Source: Paenisporosarcina sp. HGH0030 (lineage in GTDB: Bacteria > Bacillota > Bacilli > Bacillales_A > Planococcaceae). Taken from it: a stretch of DNA of 64,000 nt. Positions 1 through 12,802 of the stretch are shown one piece after another. The stretch spans positions 683,324 to 747,323 of the forward strand of contig NZ_KE150421.1 of assembly GCF_000411295.1 (NCBI RefSeq), read 5' to 3'. The notes beneath the pieces were generated by a model. The model was not told the origin of the DNA. It made no database searches and was given only the letters and a program-made list of their open reading frames with translations. The stretch's first letter is position 1. The number at the start of each line of letters is the position of its first letter. Position numbers and translations under genes: made by a program.

Positions 1-34
1 ACAAAGCAGACGGAATGGATACCGTCTGCTTTGT
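1..34 (-). terminator. Hairpin at the 3' end of the HesB-like gene
   Basis: A perfect 13-bp inverted repeat (1-13 with 22-34) with an 8-nt loop lies directly after the stop codon of the minus-strand gene that ends at 36. The run of T residues expected on the minus strand would fall outside the window, so termination is inferred from stem and position only. Confidence 0.6.
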
Positions 35-35
35 C

Positions 36-326
36 TTATTTTACGTATGAATATGTAAGTTCTTTTTGTTTCGGATCAACAGTGACATGTAAATCATGCC
101 CGTCAAAATACCAAATATCTCGGTCTTCAATGTAAAAATGAATATCTTCTTCAACTAATTCAACGGATAGTTCCATCGGTTGCTCTTTCGTTACACCGAG
201 TGAAAATCCGTCATGGAGCTGACTGGAGCCACCGTAGCGGGCGTAAAACCGAATATATTCGCCGGCTTTTGCTTCCATTTCTTCTTTAAACCATTGCATT
301 GCTTCATGTGAAATCACGATTTTCAT
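36..326 (-). CDS. HesB/YneR-like small protein lacking cysteines
   Basis: A 96-residue protein of the HesB/IscA-like fold family, similar in size and neighbourhood to B. subtilis YneR, which also sits beside plsY. The Gly-Gly turn at about residue 32 and the acidic beta-rich second half fit that family. It contains no cysteine at all, so the three-cysteine Fe-S site of true IscA proteins is absent and a carrier role is unlikely. It is followed by a strong hairpin and lies 35 nt downstream of plsY on the same strand, so the two genes may be co-transcribed. Function unknown; family call moderately sure. Confidence 0.7.
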   Translation of the reverse strand: MKIVISHEAMQWFKEEMEAKAGEYIRFYARYGGSSQLHDGFSLGVTKEQPMELSVELVEEDIHFYIEDRDIWYFDGHDLHVTVDPKQKELTYSYVK

Positions 327-361
327 GCGACACCAACCTTTCGTGGTCTAATCGTATTGTA

Positions 362-967
362 TTATATCCACTTCACTTTTGGCTCGGTTCCCGCTTTGAT
401 TCGGATGATATTAGCACGATGACGGTAAAGAATGAATGCAGTAAGTAAAACAATCACTACCAACAATGGAATATCGGTTTCAAAGACAATGTTATAGATT
501 ACCGTATATAGCAAAGCAATTACTCCTAGAACCATCGAAGTTAAAGAGACCATTTTTGATATCTTCAGTACGATAAAGAAAGAAACCAGCATTAAAACGA
601 AAATCGGCCAGTGGTACCCTAACAGAATCCCCCCTGAAGTAGCTACGGCTTTGCCTCCTTTGAAATTAGCAAAGATAGGATACATATGACCAACTACTGC
701 AATTACGCCTAGAAATAACGGGTGAAGGCCTGTATCTACGAAGAAAGGAATTAGCGGTAGACAAGTAGCTGCAGTTCCTTTTAAAATGTCCAAAATTGAC
801 ACAATTAAACCTGCTTTCAGACCTAAAGTCCGAAAAGTATTCGTTCCACCCAAATTCCCACTTCCGTGTTGACGGATATCCGTCTTGTAAAAAAGTTTCC
901 CGATCCATAATGCGGATGGTATAGATCCTAGCAAGTAAGCTAGTAAAATAGCGATAACAGTATTCAT
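362..967 (-). CDS. plsY: Glycerol-3-phosphate acyltransferase PlsY
   Basis: A 201-residue integral membrane enzyme that transfers the acyl group from acyl-phosphate to glycerol-3-phosphate, the first step of phospholipid synthesis in Gram-positive bacteria. The three PlsY motifs are visible: GSGNLGGTN near residue 36, FKGGKAVATSGG near 102, and the C-terminal HRANIIRIKAGTEPK. Several hydrophobic membrane spans separate them. The length matches the family. It diverges from parE as in B. subtilis, where a small gene (yneT) lies between them; that gene is absent here. Confidence 0.95.
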   Translation of the reverse strand: MNTVIAILLAYLLGSIPSALWIGKLFYKTDIRQHGSGNLGGTNTFRTLGLKAGLIVSILDILKGTAATCLPLIPFFVDTGLHPLFLGVIAVVGHMYPIFANFKGGKAVATSGGILLGYHWPIFVLMLVSFFIVLKISKMVSLTSMVLGVIALLYTVIYNIVFETDIPLLVVIVLLTAFILYRHRANIIRIKAGTEPKVKWI

Positions 968-1024
968 ATAGTGCTCCTTTAATAATTAGTACGAACTCTT
1001 AATATCTACAAATAGTTTATCATG

Positions 1025-1053
1025 TGTCACAACCTGTCACAACCTGTCACAAC
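1025..1053. repeat. Three tandem 10-bp repeats between plsY and parE
   Basis: Three head-to-tail copies of TGTCACAACC (the last ends in G) occupy the divergent plsY/parE intergenic region. A 10-bp period places identical faces on one side of the helix, which suits cooperative binding of a regulator. No known regulator is assigned. Confidence 0.6.
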
Positions 1054-1131
1054 GCTTTAGCTGAACTTTCATTTATCCTATAAATTACCTGTTGATCATG
1101 GAATATACTACTAGACTCATTGCAAAGGTGA

Positions 1132-5594
<4,463 letters not shown>

Positions 5595-5600
5595 AAGGGG

Positions 5601-5636
5601 TACAACAAGGGAGCTATAATGGCTTCCTTTGTTGTA
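5601..5636 (+). terminator. Hairpin after parC
   Basis: TACAACAAGGG and CCTTTGTTGTA form an imperfect stem of about 12 bp with G-U pairs, just after the parC stop. The downstream T-run is weak, so this may be an attenuator or partial terminator ahead of the MFS gene. Confidence 0.45.
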
Positions 5637-5649
5637 TACAGGGGATTGT

Positions 5650-6870
5650 ATGTGGAAGAATCGTAATGTATGGATTATTTTAGTGGGGGAAATGATTGCG
5701 GGTCTTGGTCTCTGGACTGGAATCATTGGAAATTTGGAGTTTATGCAGGAACGAATTCCTTCTGATTTCCTGAAGTCAGTCATCATGGCAATTGGTTTAC
5801 TTGCTGGAATTTTAGCTGGACCACTGGCCGGCAAAATAATCGACCAATCGAAGAAAAAGACGGTTTTGTTGATTTCAGGATTTGGTCGTATGATCAGTGT
5901 CAGCTTCATGCTGATTGCAATCGGAACAGGCTCCATCTGGTGGATGGTCGCCTTCATGATCAGCATCCAATTGTCGGCGGCATTTTATTTTCCAGCATTG
6001 CAGGCAACCATACCATTAGTGGTTAAAGACGAACAGTTGCTGCAAATGAATGGCTGGCATATGAATGTTGCTACTATGGCTCGTGTTATTGGAACAGCGC
6101 TTGCAGGTGTCGTATTGGTCTATTGGTCATTGGAATCGCTATATTATATGTCCATCATCGCTTATGCCGGTCTGTTGATCTTTACTTATATGCTCCGCAT
6201 CGATGAAGGTCAGGATAAAGAAGCACAAGTGAAAGTTGCTTCACAAAGTAAAGGCGGATTCATGGAAGTGTTTCCGATTTTAAAATCATATCCAGCAGTC
6301 ATGATGACTTTGGTCATGACGTTAATTCCTTTATTGTTTATTGGATCGTTTAACTTGCTGGTCATCAATATCAGTGAGCTGCAGGATTCATCGTCCATCA
6401 AAGGGGCAATTTATGCCGCTGAAGGTATTGCATTTATGCTGGGTACTGTTGTTGTTAAGTATATTGCAAATAAATGGCATACGAGTACGATATTATTTTT
6501 CTTTGCATTTGTAATCGGCGTTGCTGAATTAATCTTAATATTTGCAGCCAGTCCAGTTTTGTCAGTAACCGCATTTGCGGTATTTGGCTTTGCAGTGGGT
6601 AGTTTTTTCCCAACTGCTATGACAATATTCCAGAAGCAAATGCCAAAAGCGTTTCACGGCAGATTTTTCTCGTTTCGAAACATGCTCGAGCGCGTAATTT
6701 TCCAGGTCGTTTTATTGGCAACAGGAGCATTGTTGGATCTAATCGGTTTACAATGGATGGTCGTTATATTTGGGGTACTCAGTTTATCTCTAACCACAGT
6801 TTTCCTGATTCAAATGAAGAAACGTAACATCAAATTGGATACAAATGATCAAACCGCTGAAATCATATGA
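5650..6870 (+). CDS. MFS transporter
   Basis: A 406-residue major facilitator superfamily permease with about twelve hydrophobic segments and the cytoplasmic basic loop (GKIIDQSKKKTVLLISG) typical of the A-motif after the second helix. It resembles multidrug or enterobactin-exporter type MFS proteins, but nothing in the sequence fixes the substrate. I prefer ATG 5650 (AGGGGA at 5640-5645) over the upstream TTG at 5629, which lies inside the parC hairpin. The stop codon TGA is itself inside the downstream terminator stem. Monocistronic by context. Confidence 0.85.
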   Translation: MWKNRNVWIILVGEMIAGLGLWTGIIGNLEFMQERIPSDFLKSVIMAIGLLAGILAGPLAGKIIDQSKKKTVLLISGFGRMISVSFMLIAIGTGSIWWMVAFMISIQLSAAFYFPALQATIPLVVKDEQLLQMNGWHMNVATMARVIGTALAGVVLVYWSLESLYYMSIIAYAGLLIFTYMLRIDEGQDKEAQVKVASQSKGGFMEVFPILKSYPAVMMTLVMTLIPLLFIGSFNLLVINISELQDSSSIKGAIYAAEGIAFMLGTVVVKYIANKWHTSTILFFFAFVIGVAELILIFAASPVLSVTAFAVFGFAVGSFFPTAMTIFQKQMPKAFHGRFFSFRNMLERVIFQVVLLATGALLDLIGLQWMVVIFGVLSLSLTTVFLIQMKKRNIKLDTNDQTAEII

Positions 6871-6886
6871 TTTCAGCGGTTTTTTC
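6851..6886 (+). terminator. Rho-independent terminator of the MFS gene
   Basis: A perfect 16-bp palindromic stem (6851-6866 with 6867-6882) leads directly into a run of T residues. The last codons and stop of the MFS gene form its left arm. Confidence 0.9.
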
Positions 6887-7078
6887 CTGGTTTGTCTTTT
6901 TTATCCAGGAGTAAAACGTACAACCCGTCAAAATTGCTTAATTTAGTTGGTTTTTTAAATGTGAAAAGAATTTCAATAAAATCGAATCGTTGTTACCGTA
7001 AAAATGCTTCAAATGTCATGTTGTTAATGGTTTTATCATATAAATAAATTTATAGCTGGGAAGGGGGAACTAAAGATT

Positions 7079-7798
7079 ATGGAAGAAACTATAAGTTTAC
7101 AAGAATTTTTCCAAACACTTCGAAAGAGAATGCTTCTGATTTTTTCTATAACACTTTTAGTAACTACGCTGAGTGGAGTAATTAGTTTTTATTTAATAAC
7201 ACCGATCTACGAGTCTTCAACTCAGCTTTTAATAAATCAAGAAGACACAAACACAAACCAAATGCCTGATTTAGATATTCAAACAAATTTACAGCTAATA
7301 AATACCTATAGCATTATCATAAAAAGTCCAGCGATACTTGATCTTGTTATAAAGGAATTGGCACTTGAAAATATGACTACTCAATCATTAAACAAAAAAA
7401 TAAATGTCAATAGTGAAGGCGATTCTCAAGTTGTAACAATTACTGTCCAGGATGCGGATCAATATATAGCTCGTGACATTGCCAATTCGACTGCTGACAT
7501 TTTCCAGCGTGAAATAACGGATCTTATGAACATCAATAATGTGGGTATATTAGCAAAAGCCACTGCAAGTGAAAAACAAGAACCTGTAAAGCCCCAACCC
7601 ATATTAAACATAGCTATTTCAATGGTTATTGGATTTTTACTTAGTATTGGGCTCGCTTTCCTTTTAGAGTACCTTGACAATACATTAACTTCGGAGCAAG
7701 ACATTGAAAAGCTACTTTCCTTACCAGTGATAGGTTCTATTTCATCCATGGAGATAAAAGAACAGAAAAAAATAGCAAGACTTAATAAAATGCAGTAA
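7079..7798 (+). CDS. Wzz/CapA-type chain-length determinant, BY-kinase modulator
   Basis: A 239-residue membrane protein with two transmembrane helices (about residues 20-42 and 180-200) flanking an extracytoplasmic Wzz domain. It belongs to the family (YveK, CapA) that activates a cognate tyrosine autokinase and helps set polysaccharide chain length. A proline-rich stretch (PVKPQP) precedes the second helix, as is usual. It is the first gene of the polysaccharide locus, with AGGGGG at 7062-7067, and is followed after 19 nt by its kinase. Confidence 0.9.
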   Translation: MEETISLQEFFQTLRKRMLLIFSITLLVTTLSGVISFYLITPIYESSTQLLINQEDTNTNQMPDLDIQTNLQLINTYSIIIKSPAILDLVIKELALENMTTQSLNKKINVNSEGDSQVVTITVQDADQYIARDIANSTADIFQREITDLMNINNVGILAKATASEKQEPVKPQPILNIAISMVIGFLLSIGLAFLLEYLDNTLTSEQDIEKLLSLPVIGSISSMEIKEQKKIARLNKMQ

Positions 7799-7817
7799 AA
7801 GAAAGGAGGAGATATGA

Positions 7818-8516
7818 ATGGCTAATCGGATGAATAAGAAAATGGAGACGCAACTAATAACAATTGAAAATTCAAAATCTCCTATTTCAGAACAGTATCG
7901 AACATTAAGAACAAACATTCAGTATTCTTCGGTAGATAAAGAATTGAAATCCATTATTATTACTTCACCAAATCCTGGAGAAGGAAAATCAACGACCATT
8001 GCAAACTTAGCTATTGTGTTTGCTCAACAAGGAAAAAAAGTGCTGCTTGTAGATGCAGATTTACGGAAACCGACAATTCACTATACCTTTAATATTAACA
8101 ATACAAAAGGTTTAACAAATTTATTGATGAAAAAAGCCTCACTAGGAGATGTTATACAACAAACTCCAGTACTTAATTTGTTTCTATTACCTAGCGGAAC
8201 AATTCCCCCATATCCAGCAGAACTACTTCAATCAGAAATGATGTCTCAATTGATGGACCGATTAAAAGCTAGTTTTGATTTAATTTTATTTGATACACCT
8301 CCTATACTTGCCGTAGCAGATGCACAAATACTGGCAAATAAATGTGACGGATCTATTTTGGTAGTGAAAAGTGGTTCTACAGAAAAAGAAGGAGCCGTTC
8401 GATCAAAAGATATACTAATGAGTTCAAGAAGCAAACTATTAGGAGTTGTGTTAAATAATAAAATGATGAAGGACTCACCTTATCAAACCACCTATTATTA
8501 CGGTCAAATCAAGTAA
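7818..8516 (+). CDS. BY-type tyrosine-protein kinase (CapB/YveL-like)
   Basis: A 232-residue cytoplasmic bacterial tyrosine kinase. Walker A (PNPGEGKST, about 51-59), Walker A' (LLVDADLRKP, about 77-86) and Walker B (LILFDTPP, about 155-162) are intact. The C-terminal tyrosine cluster is short (YQTTYYYG) and is the expected autophosphorylation site. Family role: phosphorylation cycles with the modulator upstream and the phosphatase downstream control polymer export and sugar-enzyme activity. Ribosome binding site GGAGGAG lies ahead of ATG 7818. Confidence 0.92.
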   Translation: MANRMNKKMETQLITIENSKSPISEQYRTLRTNIQYSSVDKELKSIIITSPNPGEGKSTTIANLAIVFAQQGKKVLLVDADLRKPTIHYTFNINNTKGLTNLLMKKASLGDVIQQTPVLNLFLLPSGTIPPYPAELLQSEMMSQLMDRLKASFDLILFDTPPILAVADAQILANKCDGSILVVKSGSTEKEGAVRSKDILMSSRSKLLGVVLNNKMMKDSPYQTTYYYGQIK

Positions 8517-8638
8517 TTAGGTTAGCAATGGTTTCATACAAAATAATTAAATTCTTTACTAATTATTAATTGTAATATCATTTCGAAAACTAATATTCAT
8601 GTTAAAGATTACTAAAAAATACATTTACGAGGATGGGA

Positions 8639-9403
8639 ATGTTGATTGATATACACTCACACATAACTTTCGGTCTTGATGATGGCGCACGAACATTAGA
8701 AGAGAGTGTCAATATGGCTAAACAAGCTGTTTCTGAAGGGATATCTACTATTATCGCAACACCCCATCACCGACATCCTTCTTACCATAACCCCAAAGAA
8801 ATAGTTGTAAAGAACGTTCTTAAGCTGAATGAAATATTTTCAGCTGCACAAATTCCTTTAACTGTATTGACTGGGCAAGAAATAAGATTATTTGGAGAAC
8901 TGGAGAGTGTCTTAGATTTAGATGAAGAACTATTAACATTAAACCATTCCAAGATGATATTAATCGAACTGCCATCGTCTAATATTCCACTATATACGGA
9001 GAAGTTGTTTTATAACTTACTAGTAAAAGGAATTAAGCCCGTGATTGCACATCCAGAGCGCAATGCTGAAATTGCAAGGAATCCAGAAAAACTTTATCAA
9101 TTAATAAAAAATGGTGCATATTCTCAAGTAACCGCAACAAGTGTAGCAGGCGGGTTCGGTAGAAAATTACAACGCTTGAGTATTCAAATGATTGAATATC
9201 AATTGACCCATTTTATTGGATCAGATGCACACAATCTGACTAGCCGAGTGTTTAAATGGAAAGATGCATGGAACATAGTAGATAAAAAATTAGGAATTGA
9301 GTATACGACAAACTTGAAAAAGCAATCGATTGAACTTGTTAATAATCAAAATATTAGCAAGCTACAGCCCGAGCAGATTCCAAGAAAAAAATTTTTTATT
9401 TAA
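8639..9403 (+). CDS. PHP-family tyrosine-protein phosphatase (YwqE/CpsB-like)
   Basis: A manganese-dependent phosphatase of the PHP superfamily that dephosphorylates the BY-kinase. The metal-binding motifs DIHSH (residues 3-7), ATPHH, GQEIR, HPERN and SDAHN are all present. I chose ATG 8639, because GAGG at 8629-8632 is better spaced to it than to ATG 8633, and homologues begin directly with MIDIH. Completes the Wzz/kinase/phosphatase trio. Confidence 0.92.
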   Translation: MLIDIHSHITFGLDDGARTLEESVNMAKQAVSEGISTIIATPHHRHPSYHNPKEIVVKNVLKLNEIFSAAQIPLTVLTGQEIRLFGELESVLDLDEELLTLNHSKMILIELPSSNIPLYTEKLFYNLLVKGIKPVIAHPERNAEIARNPEKLYQLIKNGAYSQVTATSVAGGFGRKLQRLSIQMIEYQLTHFIGSDAHNLTSRVFKWKDAWNIVDKKLGIEYTTNLKKQSIELVNNQNISKLQPEQIPRKKFFI

Positions 9404-9423
9404 ATCCTACTAAAGAAAAGAGT

Positions 9424-11250
9424 ATGTGCTCAATGACGGTAAAGAAATGGAAAACATTACTTTTTGTATTGGATTCTTTTATTGTTGCTTTTTCGATGTT
9501 TGCTAGTTATTTAATTCTATATCCCTATTTAAATGTTTTAACAGAAAAAGTGTTAATTCTAAGTGTAATAACTATTTTTTTAGCACATCATTTTTTTGCT
9601 TGGCGTTATGGACTTTATCGAAAGGTTTGGTTGTATGCTTCAATTGGTGAACTTACCTCAATAGTTCGTGCAGTGACCTATTCGATTATTTCAGTAATGC
9701 TTATGCAAGTAATAGTCAATCAAGATATTTACGTTCGCGTGTTAGTCATCACATGGATGGTTCATATTCTTTTTATTGGTGGTTCACGTTTTTCCTGGCG
9801 CTTAGCTGTTGATTTAAAGAAACGAAAATTAAACTTGAAAACAAAACGTACTTTAATAGTAGGAGCAGGAGCAGCAGGTACCATGGTGGTTCGTCAATTA
9901 TTAAGAAATCAGGATAGGCAATTACAACCAGTTGGTTTTATAGATGATAATCTCTTTAAGCAAAATCTTGAAATTTATGGAGTTGAAGTATTAGGGAAAA
10001 TCATTAATATTCCAGAGATTGTTGAAAGAAACAAAATCGAGTTAATTATTATTGCTATTCCCTCATTGTCTAAACAGGAAATGATTGTATTAACGAAAAT
10101 TTGTGTTGGGACAGGCGTGAAAACTCAAACTATTCCTAGGATAGAAGATATTATGACTGGTAAGTTATCCGTAAATGAAATTCAAGATGTTCGTTTTGAG
10201 GACTTACTTGGGCGTGAGGAAGTAAGACTTGATATGCTCGCAATTGCAAATCAACTTACGAATAAAAAAATTCTTATAACTGGAGCAGGTGGCTCCATAG
10301 GTTCAGAAATATGCAGACAAGTGGCGAGATTCGAACCTAAAGAAATTATTCTATTAGGACATGGAGAAAATTCCATTTATAAAATTGATTTGGAAATGCG
10401 GAACCTAGCTTCATCTAATACTAAAGTTATACCAATAATTGCTGATATCCAAGATCGCAGTCGGATTTTTGAAATTATGGAGATTTATAAACCAGATGTA
10501 GTTTATCATGCAGCTGCCCACAAACATGTACCACTCATGGAATTTAATCCAAGAGAAGCAGTCAAAAATAATATTTACGGAACTCTGAATGTAGCAGAGG
10601 CAGCAAAAGAAATTGGTGTTTCCTGCTTTGTAATGATTTCGACTGATAAAGCAGTGAACCCACCAAATATAATGGGTGCGACGAAACGATTTGCAGAAAT
10701 GATTATCCAAAACTTGGCGGTTAATAGTAAAACGCACTTTGCCGCTGTAAGGTTTGGAAATGTCTTAGGTTCTAGTGGAAGTGTTGTTCCTCTATTTAAA
10801 GCACAAATTGCGAAAGGCGGACCAGTCACTGTTACTGATCCTGAGATGACTAGGTATTTCATGACGATTCCTGAAGCATCGAGTCTTGTCATTCAAGCAG
10901 GAACACTTGCAACAAATGGAGAGATATTTGTCCTTGATATGGGAGAACCCGTAAAAATTGTGAACTTAGCAAAGAGTTTAATCCGCTTATCCGGGTATCA
11001 AGAAGATGAAATTGGTATAGAATTCACAGGAATTCGACCGGGTGAAAAATTATTTGAAGAATTATTAAACGAAGACGAAATTCAAAACGAACATGTTTTT
11101 CCGAAAATTTATATTGGTAAGTCCACACCAATTAACAATATAGATATGAAGAATTTATTGGATAAGATGCTTGATTTAAATAATGAGAATCTTAAAGATG
11201 TGTTACTTAAAATTGCTAATAAACAAAGCTTCCGAAGTGTAATTCAATAA
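9424..11250 (+). CDS. Membrane nucleotide-sugar 4,6-dehydratase (CapD/PglF/EpsC type)
   Basis: A 608-residue protein with four N-terminal membrane helices, a first Rossmann domain (VGAGAAGTMV, about 141-150) and a C-terminal SDR dehydratase domain with GAGGSIGSE and the MGATK variant of the active site. PglF/FlaA1 relatives convert UDP-GlcNAc to the 4-keto-6-deoxy sugar. With the aminotransferase at 11621 and the formyltransferase at 27336 this would supply a 4-amino (or formamido) trideoxy sugar. A second Met at 9433 could also be the start. The downstream gene is a truncated stub. Confidence 0.92.
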   Translation: MCSMTVKKWKTLLFVLDSFIVAFSMFASYLILYPYLNVLTEKVLILSVITIFLAHHFFAWRYGLYRKVWLYASIGELTSIVRAVTYSIISVMLMQVIVNQDIYVRVLVITWMVHILFIGGSRFSWRLAVDLKKRKLNLKTKRTLIVGAGAAGTMVVRQLLRNQDRQLQPVGFIDDNLFKQNLEIYGVEVLGKIINIPEIVERNKIELIIIAIPSLSKQEMIVLTKICVGTGVKTQTIPRIEDIMTGKLSVNEIQDVRFEDLLGREEVRLDMLAIANQLTNKKILITGAGGSIGSEICRQVARFEPKEIILLGHGENSIYKIDLEMRNLASSNTKVIPIIADIQDRSRIFEIMEIYKPDVVYHAAAHKHVPLMEFNPREAVKNNIYGTLNVAEAAKEIGVSCFVMISTDKAVNPPNIMGATKRFAEMIIQNLAVNSKTHFAAVRFGNVLGSSGSVVPLFKAQIAKGGPVTVTDPEMTRYFMTIPEASSLVIQAGTLATNGEIFVLDMGEPVKIVNLAKSLIRLSGYQEDEIGIEFTGIRPGEKLFEELLNEDEIQNEHVFPKIYIGKSTPINNIDMKNLLDKMLDLNNENLKDVLLKIANKQSFRSVIQ

Positions 11251-11274
11251 AATCAATTGGTTTGAGGTGTAGAG

Positions 11275-11358
11275 ATGAAAGGAATTATTTTAGCGGGTGG
11301 AAATGGCACAAGACTTTACCCATTTACAATATGGGGATTGCAGCCATTATTGGATTAA
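11275..11358 (+). pseudogene. Truncated sugar-nucleotidyltransferase start (RfbA-like)
   Basis: The reading frame from ATG 11275 begins MKGIILAGGNGTRLYPFT, the unmistakable N-terminal signature of glucose-1-phosphate thymidylyltransferases, including the GGxGTRL nucleotide-binding loop. After about 18 codons the similarity ends abruptly, and the frame runs into a stop at 11356. A good ribosome binding site (GAGGTG) is retained. It looks like the left edge of a deletion or recombination event inside the locus. Confidence 0.85.
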
Positions 11359-11620
11359 TGCTAGGAGTCTGAATTACCTTCCTGGGCAAAAAAGCGTTCA
11401 ACTGTTTATCAGGGACATGAACGACTTTCCAAAGCCAAAATCCGCAGCCAAATCCAAATCAACCAGCCATTCATCTATATAGTGAACATCGTGTTCGCGC
11501 CTAGTAACTTCACCCGGGTCACTCGCACTCAATACACCAAACTAGAATACTAGCAACCGCAGCACCCAGCGCGAATACAAAAAAATGCAATACCCATAAC
11601 GAGTAGAAAGAAGGAATATC
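11359..11620 (+). other. Non-coding rearrangement scar
   Basis: A 262-bp stretch between the RfbA-like stub and the next aminotransferase. Overlapping the stub in another frame (about 11331-11372) is a short hydrophobic frame, MGIAAIIGLMLGV, that resembles the second membrane helix of a Wzz-like protein; this could be a fragment of a lost second modulator gene. The remainder is richer in C than its surroundings and encodes nothing I recognise. Confidence 0.4.
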
Positions 11621-12802
11621 TTGTCAGGTATCCGGAACGAGAAGTCGAAGAGTGATGGGAATTCTCAACCAAATCCAAAGTCAGAGAAAATCTATCTTTC
11701 ATCGCCACATATGAGTGAGGAAGGGTTTGAGCTGGCATTTGTTCAAGAGGCTTTTGATACGAATTGGATTTCACCACTTGGGGCAAATGTCGATCTGTTT
11801 GAGAAAGAGCTGGCTGAAAAAGTGGGAAGTACATCTGCAGCGGCCCTTTCATCAGGAACGGCAGCTCTTCATTTGGCTCTAAAAGCAGCTGGCGTCGAGC
11901 AAGGAGATATTGTTTTTTGTCAGTCGTTAACTTTTTCGGCGACGGCTAATCCCATCATTTATCAAAATGCCACTCCAGTTTTTATTGATAGTGATGCTGA
12001 AACGTGGAATATGAGTCCTACCGCATTAGAAGAAGCGTTCCAGAAATATCCGAAGGTGAAAGCCGTCATAGTCGTACATTTATATGGGTTATCGGCGAAT
12101 ATGGACCCGATCGCCCGGCTTTGCAAAAAACATCAGGTTGCATTGATTGAAGATGCGGCTGAATCGCTTGGAACCTACTACAAAGGTACGCATACTGGGA
12201 CTTTTGGAGACTATGGTGTTTTTTCTTTTAATGGGAACAAAATTATTACTTCTTCAGGCGGTGGGATGATAGTTTCGGACAATGCGGAGAGGATTGCCAA
12301 GGTTCGATTCTGGGCTACACAAAGTCGAGATCCAGCAATTCACTATCAGCATAGTGAATTAGGATTTAATTACCGGATGAGTAATGTCGTTGCCGGAATT
12401 GGTCGAGGTCAGCTGAGAGTGCTAGAACAACGAGTGGCAAAGAAAAAATACATTTTTGAATTTTATCAAAAAGAGTTAAGCGGCCTGGATGGTGTGGAGT
12501 TTATGCCCATTCACGATTGGAATGAACCGAACTATTGGTTAACTGCCTTGACCCTAAGCGGAAAAGTTCGTCCACTAGACATTATGAAAGCTCTTGAAAA
12601 AGAAAACATTGAATCAAGGCCAACTTGGAAGCCGATGCACTTGCAACCATACTTCGCGAAATACGATTTTATAGGAGCCAATGTATCAGAAAAGTTATTT
12701 GAAAATGGTGTCTGTTTGCCATCTGATACAAAAATGACCGATGAGGACTTGGGAAGAGTCGTGGACACAATCAAAAAACTGTGGGGAGCCTCAAAAAATT
12801 GA
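11621..12802 (+). CDS. DegT/DnrJ/EryC1/StrS aminotransferase (EpsN/PglE-like)
   Basis: A 393-residue PLP-dependent sugar aminotransferase. The body starts at KIYLSSPHMSEEG, close to EpsN/PglE-type enzymes that aminate UDP-4-keto-6-deoxy-GlcNAc. The PLP lysine lies in FNGNKIITSSGGG. The start is TTG 11621 with GAAGGAA at 11611-11617; about 20 extra polar residues precede the family's usual N terminus, so an internal start is possible. It pairs logically with the dehydratase at 9424. The stop overlaps the next gene. Confidence 0.88.
   Translation: MSGIRNEKSKSDGNSQPNPKSEKIYLSSPHMSEEGFELAFVQEAFDTNWISPLGANVDLFEKELAEKVGSTSAAALSSGTAALHLALKAAGVEQGDIVFCQSLTFSATANPIIYQNATPVFIDSDAETWNMSPTALEEAFQKYPKVKAVIVVHLYGLSANMDPIARLCKKHQVALIEDAAESLGTYYKGTHTGTFGDYGVFSFNGNKIITSSGGGMIVSDNAERIAKVRFWATQSRDPAIHYQHSELGFNYRMSNVVAGIGRGQLRVLEQRVAKKKYIFEFYQKELSGLDGVEFMPIHDWNEPNYWLTALTLSGKVRPLDIMKALEKENIESRPTWKPMHLQPYFAKYDFIGANVSEKLFENGVCLPSDTKMTDEDLGRVVDTIKKLWGASKN

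Noticed and set aside
11297-11482. 61-codon frame in the rearrangement scar
   Set aside because: Unusual composition, no ribosome binding site, overlaps the RfbA-like stub in another frame.
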